NCBI RefSeq assembly: GCF_039909015.1
Contig: NZ_CP150919.1
Location: 4,812,501 to 4,876,500 of the forward strand
From: Pseudomonas grandcourensis
Lineage (GTDB): Bacteria > Pseudomonadota > Gammaproteobacteria > Pseudomonadales > Pseudomonadaceae
DNA: 64,000 nt
Direction of reading: 5' to 3'
A program made the translations under genes and the position numbers. Under the pieces are notes generated by a model that was not told the origin of the DNA, ran no database searches, and saw only the letters and a program-made list of their open reading frames with translations. Below, piece after piece: positions 8,551 to 19,500 of this stretch. Within the stretch, counting starts at the first letter, position 1, and every line of letters begins with the position of its first letter.

Positions 8551-8777
8551 TCACTGATTGTCAGTGATCGGGTTTAGTAGCCCGTCTTACCATCCAAAAT
8601 CGGTTGCATAAGCGTCCTTCAATCAGGTGTCCGCCTGCATTTGATGGTGGCTGTGTGCATGGCGCCTTCGGGTGCGCCGGATTTGGGTGGTAATCCGGTC
8701 TACTAACTTGCGCACAGCCGCCACCCTTCCGTTTAGTAGCGAGACAGGTTGCGGCTCAACTGAGAGGTTTACCATCC
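8551..8777 (+). other. Box-repeat leader of the DUF6124 gene (alternating GTTTAGTAG...TTACCA boxes, structured)
   Basis: Three related boxes lie here. A plus copy (8572-8603) reads GTTTAGTAG-6 nt-TTACCA-TCCAAA-ATCGG. A minus copy (8680-8707) reads GTTAGTAG-6 nt-TTACCA-CCCAAA-TCCGG. A stretched plus copy (8731-8777) has its TTACCATCC ending exactly at the ATG of the DUF6124 gene. The first two form a large inverted repeat. The centre also folds by itself: GTGG-CTGTG (8647-8655) with CACAG-CCAC, GGCGC/GCGCC, and GGATT/AATCC. A 7-bp hairpin (TCACTGA/TCAGTGA, 8551-8567) precedes the set. The stretch 8266-8550 shows nothing recognisable. Function is inferred only from position. Confidence 0.6.
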
Positions 8778-9137
8778 ATGTTCAAGCCCACACCCAATCC
8801 GCCGGAATCCGATCCGGCCTCCCCGTACGAAAGCCCCGATTCAAAACAATTCCACGAAGCGGCCGAGCGCGCGCTCAATCACTACCTCAACCCGGGCGCC
8901 AACATCATGGCCACCCCGCGCACACCCAGCACGATGTTTATCGTCAACCCAGAACTCAGTACCGAAACCCTGCTGGTGCATGCCTGCGAATCGCTGGCGT
9001 CGGCCAATGTCATGGCAAACGATCTGGTGGATCATCTGGAGGGGACAAGCCGCAATGCGCTGCTGGGGATTGCGCAGGTGATCATGCTGGGGGAACTGGC
9101 GGTGAATCGGGCGCTGGATCGGCTTGATCCGCCCTGA
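8778..9137 (+). CDS. DUF6124 family protein (Pseudomonas)
   Basis: A 119-residue cytoplasmic protein of the Pseudomonas DUF6124/DUF3077-type group. It has a proline-rich N-terminus (KPTPNPPESDP), a central FIVNPELSTETLLVHACESLASANVMA segment typical of these proteins (positions about 53-80) and a helical C-terminus (LLGIAQVIMLGELAVNRAL). No catalytic motif is visible and the function is unknown. The start is well supported by GAGAGG 11 bases upstream. It stands alone behind the box-repeat leader and is followed by a REPIN. Confidence 0.8.
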   Translation: MFKPTPNPPESDPASPYESPDSKQFHEAAERALNHYLNPGANIMATPRTPSTMFIVNPELSTETLLVHACESLASANVMANDLVDHLEGTSRNALLGIAQVIMLGELAVNRALDRLDPP

Positions 9138-9162
9138 CCACAATCTCCAGATCACCGATAGA

Positions 9163-9256
9163 CCTGTAGGAGCGAGCCTGCTCGCGATGGCGGTGGGTCA
9201 GACACATCAATGTTGAATGTGCTGTCGCTATCGCGAGCAGGCTCGCTCCTACAGGG
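9163..9256. repeat. REPIN (two inverted REPs of the GTAGGAGCGAGC family)
   Basis: CTGTAGGAGCGAGCCTGCTC at the left end is mirrored by GAGCAGGCTCGCTCCTACAG at the right end, with about 45 bases between. A nearly identical element lies at 35918-36011, including the inner GGTGGGTCAGACACAT stretch. Confidence 0.9.
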
Positions 9257-9286
9257 GGTCGGCGTCGCTGATCACTACGCCATACG

Positions 9287-10252
9287 TCAGGCCAGACTCT
9301 CGCCAATCTGCGCCGCCAGTTGCACCAGCATCCCCGGCACCTCCTGAACCATTTCGCCCATGCGCGCAAAGTCGTGGGTCATGCCGGCCTTGACCCCCAG
9401 CACCAAGGGTTGCCCCGCCGCGCGCAGTTTCTCGGCCCAGGCCAGGCCTTCATCGAGCAACGGATCGTACTCGGCCAGCCACAGCACCGTCGGCGTCAGC
9501 CCTTGCACGCGTTCGGCGTACAGTGGCGAAAAACGCCAGTCGGCGCGGTCGGCCTCGCTGCGTTGGTATTGCTGGTAGAACCACTCCAGCGTGGTGGCTT
9601 CCAGCAGATAGCCTTCGGCGAATCGCGCAAGGGACGGACGCTTTTTTACCGCGTCGATCACCGGGTACAGCAACACTTGCAGGCGCGGCACCAGCGGCCA
9701 GCCCAATGGGTCCTGGGCAATAGCGATGCTCAGCGATGCCACCAGGCTGCCGCCGACGCTGTCCCCCGCCAGCGCAATGCGCCTGGCGTCCAGCCCCAAC
9801 GCCTTGGCTCCGGTGATGGCCAGCCAACGGGTGATGTCTTCGGCATCGTTGTAAGCGGTGGGAAAACGGTGTTCCGGCGCCAGGCGATAATCCGCCGACA
9901 ACACGGCAAACTCCCCCGCCAGCGCCAGACGCCGGCACAGGGTGTCGTGGGAATCGAGGCTGCCCACCACGTAGCCGCCGCCATGGAAGTACAGCAACAC
10001 CGGGCGCGGCTCACTGCCGGGTTGCGGTTTGGCGTACAGCCGCGCGTTGAGCACATGCCCGTCGCGCGCGGGAATGTTGACCGCCGTCACCGTCAACGCG
10101 CCCGTTGGCGCCGCGTCGAGCAACTGCGAAGTCTGTTCGAACTGCTGCCGCGCTTCTCCGGGGCTCAGCTCATGCATGGGTTGGCTTTTGCCGCTTAGGC
10201 GGCCGAACTCGGCCAGCTCTAGAAATCCTTCGATGTCCGGGTGCAGTGCCAT
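9287..10252 (-). CDS. Alpha/beta hydrolase, hormone-sensitive-lipase (HSL) type
   Basis: A 321-residue carboxylesterase of the HSL family. The oxyanion motif is YFHGGGYVVGS, the nucleophile motif GDSVGGSL, the acidic residue lies in EYDPLLDEG, and the His in GMTHDFARM. The ATG at 10252 is chosen because GGAGA sits 10 bases upstream; longer readings pass through a REPIN. It has the same strand as the NRPS genes and lies 282 bp after them, but the REPIN between makes co-transcription doubtful. A role in editing or hydrolysing the peptide is possible but unsupported; a housekeeping esterase is equally likely. Confidence 0.85.
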   Translation of the reverse strand: MALHPDIEGFLELAEFGRLSGKSQPMHELSPGEARQQFEQTSQLLDAAPTGALTVTAVNIPARDGHVLNARLYAKPQPGSEPRPVLLYFHGGGYVVGSLDSHDTLCRRLALAGEFAVLSADYRLAPEHRFPTAYNDAEDITRWLAITGAKALGLDARRIALAGDSVGGSLVASLSIAIAQDPLGWPLVPRLQVLLYPVIDAVKKRPSLARFAEGYLLEATTLEWFYQQYQRSEADRADWRFSPLYAERVQGLTPTVLWLAEYDPLLDEGLAWAEKLRAAGQPLVLGVKAGMTHDFARMGEMVQEVPGMLVQLAAQIGESLA

Positions 10253-10363
10253 GGGCGGTAGTCTCCAAAAATAAAAAGCTCGCCCAATAAACGAACCGTG
10301 GGGGGCGTTCATTAGGGCGAGCTCAAGAACTTCTGAAGCGAATGAAAATCTGTGGCCAGGATT

Positions 10364-10510
10364 ACTTACCTGTGGCGAGGGGGCTTGCCCCCGTTCGGCT
10401 GCGAAGCAGTCGTAAACCCGAACAATGCGGTATGCCTGAATAACCGAGGTGACTGGTTTTGGGGCCGCTTCGCAGCCCAACGGGGGCAAGCCCCCTCGCC
10501 ACAGGTAAGT
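10364..10510. repeat. REPIN-like inverted repeat (CTGTGGCGAGGGGGCTTGCC family)
   Basis: The left arm ACTTACCTGTGGCGAGGGGG is mirrored by CCCCCTCGCCACAGGTAAGT on the right, each with an inner GCGAAGC/GCTTCGC stem. It lies between the terminal NRPS gene and the esterase gene and belongs to a different REP family from the other repeats in the window. Confidence 0.85.
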
Positions 10511-10533
10511 GGGCCTGACCACGAATGAACGGT

Positions 10534-13500
10534 TTAGATCTGCGGCACCAGCTCCCGACCCAGCGCCGCCACCACGGCGTCCAGGCACTCATCCTGCTGC
10601 AGGATATCGAAGTGGCCGGCCATCACCGTTTGCACCTTGCGCAACCGTGGTTGCTGACGCTCCAGGGTCGCGCGTTCGGTCGTCGGGTTGCCGTCGGCCC
10701 ACCAGCAATGCAGTTCGGCCTGCGTAATTGGCAATGTTTCGACCTGCCGCGACAGCGCCTTCAAGCGCGTGCTGACCATGAACGTCTGGGCCAACTCATC
10801 GGCACCGAGCAATGCGTAACCGCTGGTCTGATCGCTTTCGCTGTCGATCACCGCGCGAATGATCCGCGCCACGCCTTCGTGGTCCCCTGACCTCTCGGCA
10901 TTCAATGCCTGGGCGATCACCACTCCATCCATGCCCAAGGTTGCACCCAGGAACTCGGCCAAATCCGCGCGCCACTCATCCGGGCTGGCAACGGCATTGG
11001 CCTGGGTCGGCACAAAGCTGTCCACCAGACCGACGAATGCCACACGCTGGCCCTGCTGTTCGAACAAGTCACTCACCATCAACGCCAACGCCCCGCCCAG
11101 CGACCAGCCCAGCACGTGGTACGGCCCCTGGGGTTGCCGCGCGCGGATCGCCTCGACGTAGTCGGCGGCCATCTGCGCCAGCGAGGTGTCGTGCCACTGC
11201 CGGTCGAGCAGCATCCGGCATTGCACGCCGTACACCGTGCGCTCGCCCTCCAGGCGCCGGGCCAGTGGCTCGTAATCGAACACCGTACCGAAACCGGCGT
11301 GCAGGCAGAACAGCGGCGGCTGATCGCCTACCACCTGATTGAGCAGCAACAGCGGTTGCGGACTCTGTCGCAGCGGCGCCTCATCGACACCGGACAACCC
11401 GGCAATCGTCGGCTTGGCCATCATGTCCCGCAGCTTGAGCTGGAAGCCAGGCTCATTCAGGGCGCGGACTTTCGAGATCACCTTGAGCGTGCGCAGCGAA
11501 TCACCGCCCAACTCGAAGAAGTTGTCGGTAATGCCGACTTTCTCGATGCCCAGCACCTGCTGCCAGATCTCCGCCAATGCCCATTCCAGCGGCGTGCGCG
11601 GGGCCACGTAGTCGCGGCCGGTGAAGGCCGGATCCGGCAAGGCCTTGCGGTCGAGCTTGCCGTTGGGGGTCAGCGGGAAGCGCGGCAGTACCACGACCTG
11701 CGTCGGCACCATGTAGTCGGGCAGGCTCTCGCGCAATGCCGCCTGGTACCGCGGGCCGAGGCCATCGTCTTGCGCTGCTACCACATAACCCACCAATTGC
11801 GGCCCCTGACCGTTGTCACGCACCACCACCAGCGCATCGTTGACCCCGGCCTGCTCGCGCAAGCGGGCTTCGATTTCGCCCAGTTCGATGCGGAAGCCGC
11901 GCACCTTGACCTGATGGTCGATGCGCCCGACGTAATCGAACACGCCATCCTCGCGACGGCGCACCAGGTCGCCGGTGCGGTACAGGCGCCCGCCCTCGGT
12001 GCTGAACGGGTCGGCGACGAAGCGCTCGGCGCTCTGCCACGGATGACGATGGTAGCCGCGTGCGACACCCCGTCCGCCGATGTACAACTCGCCGACCATG
12101 CCCACCGGCAGCGGGTTGAGGTCCATGTCCAGCACGTGCAGGCTGCGGGTTCCGACGCGTTGGCCAATGGGCGCGTACATCGCCTGGCAGTGGCCGTCGG
12201 CGGCGATTTTCCACAGCAGCGGCGTGACCACGGTTTCCGTCGGGCCGTAGCCGTTGACCAGGAATTGCGGCCTGAGTGTGTGCTTGACCCGTTCGAAGGT
12301 GGCGTCCGGCACCGCATCGCCACCGAAGCAATAGATGCGCACCGGCGGCGGATCACCGCCCTGCAACTCGGCGTGCTCGGCCAGTTGCAGCAGGTACGCC
12401 GGCGGGAAGCAGGCGACGCTGATGCGCTGGCGGTGCAGCACCTCCAGGGTCTGCTCGGCGGTCCACAAGGTGTTGTCGCGGATCACCAGGGTCGAGCCGC
12501 TGATCAGCGCGGTGATCCAGCGTTCATGGGCACCATCGAAGGCGAACGACATGAAATGCAGTTCGCGATTGTCCGGGTCCATCTCGTACAGCTCGGCGAT
12601 GGCTTGTACGTGCATGCTCAGCGGCCCGTGGGCCACGGCGACGCTTTTCGGCTTGCCGGTGGAGCCCGAGGTGTAGATCAGGTAGGCCAGTTGCTCGGCG
12701 TGCACCGCGCGTTGCGGTGCCGGCACCTCGAGGTCGAGGTTCAGGCGATCCACCGCGACCATCGCCGTGCCCGGATTGAGTTGCGCACTATCGCGCAGCC
12801 GCTCCTGGGTCAGCAACAGGCGCATGTCGCTGTCGGCCATCATGTAGCGCAGGCGTTCCTGCGGGTATTGCGGGTCCAGCGGTACGTAGACGGCGCCGCA
12901 CTTCATCACTGCCAGCAGCGACACCACCAGCTCCAGCGAGCGCTCCATGAACACGCCGATCACGTCTTCGGCCTGCACGCCCTGTTCCAGCAGATGCACC
13001 GCCAGGGCATCGGAGCGCCGGTCCAGTTCGGCGTAGCTCAACTGCTCGGCGTCGCGCTCGGCATAACTGAGCACCAGCGCCGTGTGATCCGGTTGCAGTC
13101 GTGCACGCTGACGGATCAGTTCGTGCACCGGCGTCTCGTCACCCTCGGCCACCACCGGCAGTTCGCCGTCCAGCGCCCGGCCTTCGTCCAGGGTCAGCAG
13201 GCCCAGCTCACCGACGGCGCGCCCGGCGTCGTCGCACAGGCGCTGCATCAGGCTCTCCATGTGGCCGCGCAGGACTTCGACCGTGGTCAGGTCGAACTGA
13301 TCGCGCTGGTGCATGTACTCGATGCGCAGCCCTTCGTCGAGGCTGACCATCAGGTCCATGGCGAAGCTGGTCAGGCCGAAATCGGAGACGTCCTCGAAGC
13401 GCAGGGAGTCGCCGTTCCACTCGCGCAGGGTGCGGTCCACCGGTTGGTTTTCGAACACGATGATGCTGTCGAACAACGACTGCCCGCCCTGCCCTGCCCA

Positions 13501-16500
13501 GCGCTGGATATCGCTGAGCGGGGTTTGCTGGAAGTCGCGGATGTCGAGGTTATAAGCCTGGATCTCCCGCAGCCAGTCGCCGACGCTGGCTTCGGTCGGC
13601 ACCGTGTTGACCACCGGCAAGGTATTGATGAACAGCCCGAGCATGTTCTCCGAGCCGTTGAGGGTTTCCGGGCGCCCGGAAACCGTGGCGCCGAAAGTTA
13701 CGGTGCGCTGGCCGGTATAGCGCTGCAACAGCAGCAGCCACGCGGCTTGCACCAGGGTGTTGAGGGTTACTTGCTGTTGCTGGGCAAAGGCCTGCAAACC
13801 CGCGGTCTGCTGTGCACTCAGGTGCGTGTAGATCGCGTGATAACCGGCTTGCGGCGTCTTGGCCGGCAAGGCGCGGGCCAGGTGGGTGGCGCCTTCCAGA
13901 TTGCTCAGTTTGCCTTTCCAGAAAACCTCGCTGGCCTCGGCGACTTGCTGGCCGAGCCAGTCGATGTAGTCGCGATACGCCGCCACCGGCTCGTGCTCCT
14001 CACCGCTGTAATGGCGCAGCACTTCACCGATCAGACGCGACACGCTCCAGCCGTCCATGAGGATGTGGTGGTAGGTCCAGATCAGGCGATAGCGGTCGTC
14101 TTCCAGACGTACCAGCAACAGGCGCAACAAGGGTGCGCGGTTCAGCGAGAAGCCGCGTTCGCGCTCTTCGAGGGCCAGTTGGCGTACACGCTCAGGCTGA
14201 TTATCCAGGCCACGCCAGTCCAGTTCGGTCAGCAGCGAAGGCGCATCGCGCAGCACCACTTGCAGCGGTTCCTTGTCGCCTTCCCAGAGGAATGCGGTGC
14301 GCAGAATCCCGTGACGTTGGGCAGCATCGGCCCAGGCTTCGCGGAAACGCGCGCCATCAACGCCGCGCACACCCACTTCGATCTGGTTGACGTACAACCC
14401 CGAGTCACCGTCCTGCACCGAGTGGAACAGCATGCCCTGCTGCATCGGTGACAGCGGATAAACATCCTCGACTTCGTCTGCCGTCAATTCCAGCGCCTGA
14501 CATTGCGCGTCACTCAGTTCGATTTTTGCTGCCGGTGCAACCACCGTCGGCACGGCTTGATCCGCCGTGAACGGTTGAGCAACCGTCGCCAGTTCGGCGA
14601 TGGTCGGGTGGCTGAACACGTGCTTGGGGGAAATGCTCAACCCGGCCTTGCGTGCGCGGCTGACGGCCTGGATCGAGACGATGGAGTCGCCGCCCAGTTC
14701 GAAGAAGTTGTCCTGCATGCCAATCTGCGGCACTTCGAACAACGCCTGCCACACCGCTTGCAGCGTCGCTTCCACGGCATTGCGCGGCGCGATGTATTCG
14801 CGCACTTGCTGATCCGGTTGCGGCAATGCGCGGCGGTCGAGCTTGCCGTTGGGCGTCACCGGCAACTGATCGAGCAGCAGCACGTGGCTCGGCTGCATGT
14901 GCTCGGGTAGCGCGTTGCGCAGGTGTTGCTTGAGGGGATCGAGTGAGGCATCACCCACGACGTAAGCCACCAGTTGCCTGGACTTGCCAATGTCGAGGGC
15001 GACCACCACCGCCTCGCGCACCGACGGATGCTCCAGCAGGCAGGCTTCGATTTCCCCGAGCTCGATGCGCAAGCCACGGATCTTCACTTGATGGTCGATG
15101 CGCCCGACGTATTCGATCACGCCGTCCTCGCGGTAACGCGCCAGGTCGCCGGTGCGGTACAGGCGCTCGCCCCCCTCACCGAATGGGCTGGCGACGAAAC
15201 GCTCGGCGGTCAGGTCCGCACGATTGTGATAACCACGGGCCAGGCCGATGCCGCCCAGGTACAGCTCACCGACGCAACCCTGCACTTGCGGTTGCAGGCT
15301 GTCGTCGAGGATGTAGGTCACCAGGTTGGCAATCGGATAACCGATCGGCACGCTGAAGCCACCGTCGTCGACACAGGTCCAGTGGGTCACGTCGATGGCC
15401 GCTTCGGTCGGGCCGTACAGGTTGTACAGGCCGACGTTGGGCAGCACGCGGAACAGGCTGTGCTGCAAGTCCGCCGACAAGGCTTCGCCGCTGCACAGGA
15501 TCTGCCGCAGGCTGGCGCAACGCTCGAAGCCTTCGCCCTGGACAAACGCCTGCAACATCGACGGCACGAAATGCAGGGTGCTGACCTGGTACTGCTCGAT
15601 CAGGCCGACCAGTTGCGCCGGATCGCGATGGGCGCCCGGTTCGGCCACGGCCAGGCGTGCACCGGTCATCAATGGCCAGAAGTACTCCCAGACCGACACG
15701 TCGAAACTGAACGGGGTTTTCTGCAACACTGTGTCGCGCCCGTCCAGTGGGTACGCGTCCTGCATCCACGCCAAGCGGTTGTACAAGGCGTCGTGTCGGT
15801 TGGCCGCGCCCTTGGGTTTACCCGTGGAGCCGGAGGTGTAGATCATGTAGGCCAGCGATTGCAGTTCGACCACGCAGGGCAGGTTTTCTTCGCTCAGGCC
15901 TTCGAGCAACGGCGCCATGTCGTCCAGGCAGATCGCGGTGGTGGCGGCTGGAATCGGCAACTGCTGGAGCAGATGACGCTGGGTCAACAGCAGGTTTACA
16001 CCGCTGTCTTCGAACATGTGTTCCAGGCGTTCGCGCGGATAGTCCGGGTCCAGCGGCACGTAGGCGCCACCGGCTTTCATGATCGCCAACAGACCGATCA
16101 CCAGGTCCAGCGAACGCTCGGCGGCAATGCCCACCAGCACTTCGGCGCCGACGCCCTGGCTGCGCAGGTAGTGCGCCAGCCGGTTGGCCTGTTGGTTGAG
16201 CTCGCGATAGCTGAGGGTCTGGCCGGCAAACACCAGGGCCGGGGCCTCCGGGGTTTGCAGCACCTGGGCTTCGAAGCACTGGTAGACCGGACGCACGTCC
16301 GGCCAGGTCTGCGCGGTGCGGTTGAAGCCTTCGACCTGCTGCGCCGTTTGTACGGCATCGAGCAGGCTCAAGCGCCCCAATGCCTGCTGCGGCGCACGGA
16401 CCATGGCATCGAGCAACGCCAACAGACGTGCGCTCAAGCCTTCGATGGCTTCGGCGCTGAACAGCGCCGTGTCGTAGTTGAAACGCAAATCAAGGCATTC

Positions 16501-19500
16501 ACCCAGCTCGGCGGCGATGGCCAGGGGGAAGCTGGTCTGGTCGTGGTTGCTGATGCCGGAGAACTTCAGCGCGCTGGCGTTACCCTCCTCCAGCGCTTGC
16601 GCCACCGGATAGTTTTCGAATACCAGCAGAGTGTCGAACAGCGCTTCGCCGGAATGACCGGCCCAGCGCTGCACATCCGCCAGCGGCGTGTATTCGACTT
16701 CGCGCAACCTGAGGTTGAGTGCCTGGACTTCATCGATCCATTGGCTGACGGTGCGCTCGGGGTGCGGTGTGGCGATCACCGGCAAGGTGTTGATGAACAG
16801 ACCGATCTGCTGCTCGATCCCCTGCAACTCACTCGGACGCCCCGACACCGTGGCGCCGAACGCCACCGTCTGCTGCCCGGTGTAGCGCTGCAACAGCAAC
16901 AGCCACGCCGCTTGCAGCAGGGTGTTGGGCGTGACGCGGGCCTGACGGGCAAAGCCGCTCAGGCGCTCGGTGGCCGCGCGGTCCAGGCTCAGGTGCAGGG
17001 TGCGATGAGCATCGCCCTGCCCTGCGACCGGCCCCGGCAAGGCGCCGGCCAGTCGCGTCGGCTCGGCGAACGACTGCAATTGCTCCAGCCAGAACGCTTC
17101 GCACGCGGCGCGATCACGGGTGCCCAGCCAGGTCATGTAATCGCGATAACGACCGACACCAGGCGCGGGCATGATTCCGCAATACCGCTGCAGCACTTCG
17201 CCGAACAACTGCGAAGTGCTCCAGCCGTCCAGCAGGATGTGGTGGTTGGTGAAGATCAGGTGATGAGTGTCGCTGCTGGTCTGCACCAAGGTCAGGCGCA
17301 GCAACGGCGCCGCCGTCAGGTCGAAGCCGCGCAAACGGTCGTCCTCGGCCAGGCGATCCAGCGCTTCGGTCACCTTGGTTTGATCGCGCCAGTCGAGCAC
17401 GGTCAGCGGCAGCGTGGCGTCGGCCAGGATCACTTGCAGCGGCCGCGAACCATTGCTTTCGCTGAAGAACGCCGCGCGCAGCACTTCATGGCGCTGCAGC
17501 GTCTGTTGCCAGGCATCGCCGAACGCCTCGACGTCGAGCCCCTGCACGTCCACGCGCATCTGCGGCACGTAGGCCCCGGCATCCGGGGCGAACAGGCTGT
17601 GGAACAACATGCCTTGCTGCATCGGCGACAGCGGCAGGATGTCTTCGATCTGGCTGGCCGCCAGCGGCAATGCATCCAGTTGCGCCTGATCGACATGCAC
17701 CAGCGGCACGTCGCTCGGGGTCAACCCGCCGGCACCGCTCAGGCAATGTTCGATCAGCTGTTGCAGTTCCAAGGCGTAGGCATCGGCCAGACGCTGCACG
17801 GTCTGCGGCTTGAACACTTCACCGCTGAAGGTCCAGCTCAGGCGCAGTTGCCCGGCGTAGACCTGGCCGTTGATGCTCAGGCCCCGGTCCAGTTCGGCCG
17901 ATGCGCCTTGCTCGGCGCCACCATTTTCCCGGGCCGGGCGCCACGGCGCCTGCTCGTCGAAACTGGCGTCGAACTGGCCCATGTAGTTGAAGGTGACCTG
18001 CGGCGACGGCAGATCCTCAAGGCCGGCGTCGGCCAGATAACGCAGGATGCCGAAGCCGATGCCTTTGTCGGGCACGGCGCGCAGCTGTTCCTTGACCGCT
18101 TTGATGCTGCCGGCCAGATCAGTGGCCGGGGTGAGTTTCACCGGGAAAATCGAGGTGAACCAGCCCAGGGTGCGGGTCAGGTCGATGTCGTCGAACAGGT
18201 CTTCGCGGCCATGGCCTTCCAATTTCACCAGGGTCGACGATTGGCCGGTCCATTGGCCCAATACCCGCGCCAGCGCCGTCAGCAACAGGTCGTTGACCTG
18301 GGTGCGGTACGCCGCCGGGGCGTCCTGCAGTAGTTGGCGGGTCAAGGTGCTGTCGAGCACGGTTTCCACGCTGACGGCATGCTGGCTGGCCAGGCTGCCT
18401 TCGGGGTTGTCGGCGGGCAGTTCAACTTGCACGTCGCGGTACTGGCCTTGCCAGTAACTGGCCTGGCTGGCCAACCCGGCACTTTGCGCATGGGATTGCA
18501 GGCGAGCGGCCCAGGCCTGATAGGCACTGGTTTTCGATGGCAGACGCAAGGGTTGAACTTGCTGCGCCTGCTGGTAAGCCGTTTGCAAATCTTCCAGCAG
18601 CAATCGCCAGGACACGCCGTCCACCGCCAGGTGATGCACCACCAGCAGCAAGCGTTGACCTGCGGCACCCATGTCCACCAACAAGGCGCGCAACAGCGGG
18701 CCGTCCTGCAGATTCAGGCTGGCTTGCGCGGCGTTGCACAGTTCAAGCAGTTCATCGGTATTGGCGGCCTGGCGCTGCCACAGCACCTCGGCGCTGTTCC
18801 ACTGCTCGGCTTGGGTCTGTTGCCAGACGCCGTCGACATTACGCAACCGCAGGCGCAATGCATCGTGATGCTCCACCAATGCGGCCAAGGCCTGTTGCAG
18901 GCTGGCGCTGTCCAGCGGCTCGCGCAGTTCCAGCAGCAGCGACTGGTTCCAGTGATGACGGGCCTCGATGTGTTGCTCGAAGAACCAGTGCTGGATCGGC
19001 GTCAGCAGCACCTCGCCACGCACCGGTCCCTGATCGATCACCAGCCCTGCACTGCGTAAAGCGACCTTCGCCAGGCTCTGCACGGTCTGGTGCTGGAACA
19101 GGTCCCGCGGGGTGATGCGAATGCCGGCCTGACGCGCGCGGCTGACCACCTGGATCGAGATGATCGAGTCGCCGCCCAGTTCGAAGAAGTTGTCGTCGAT
19201 GCCTACGCGCTCGAGCTTGAGCACGTCTTGCCAGATCGCCGCCAACTCGGTTTGCAGCGCATCAATCGGTGCCGTGTACGCCTGCTGGGCCAGCGCTGCG
19301 TCAGGCTTGGGCAATGCAGCGCGATCCAGTTTTCCGTTGCCGGTCAGCGGCCATTGGTCGAGTTTGATCAGGTGCGCCGGCACCATGTAATCCGGCAAAC
19401 CGGCCTGCAAATGCTCGCGCAGGGACTGGCGCAAATCGCTGTCGTCGCCGGTCGCGGTGAACCACGCCACCAGTTGCGGGCTGCCATTGACCTCGGGCGC

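Noticed and set aside
9137..9290. CRISPR-like repeats
   Set aside because: The repeats here and elsewhere are inverted REP pairs with hairpins, not regularly spaced direct repeats, and no cas genes are present.
11116..14451. Very long open frame opposite the terminal NRPS gene, and similar ones opposite the other NRPS genes
   Set aside because: High-GC antisense shadows: composition is rich in His, Arg and Gln without domains, and the frame mirrors NRPS codon positions.
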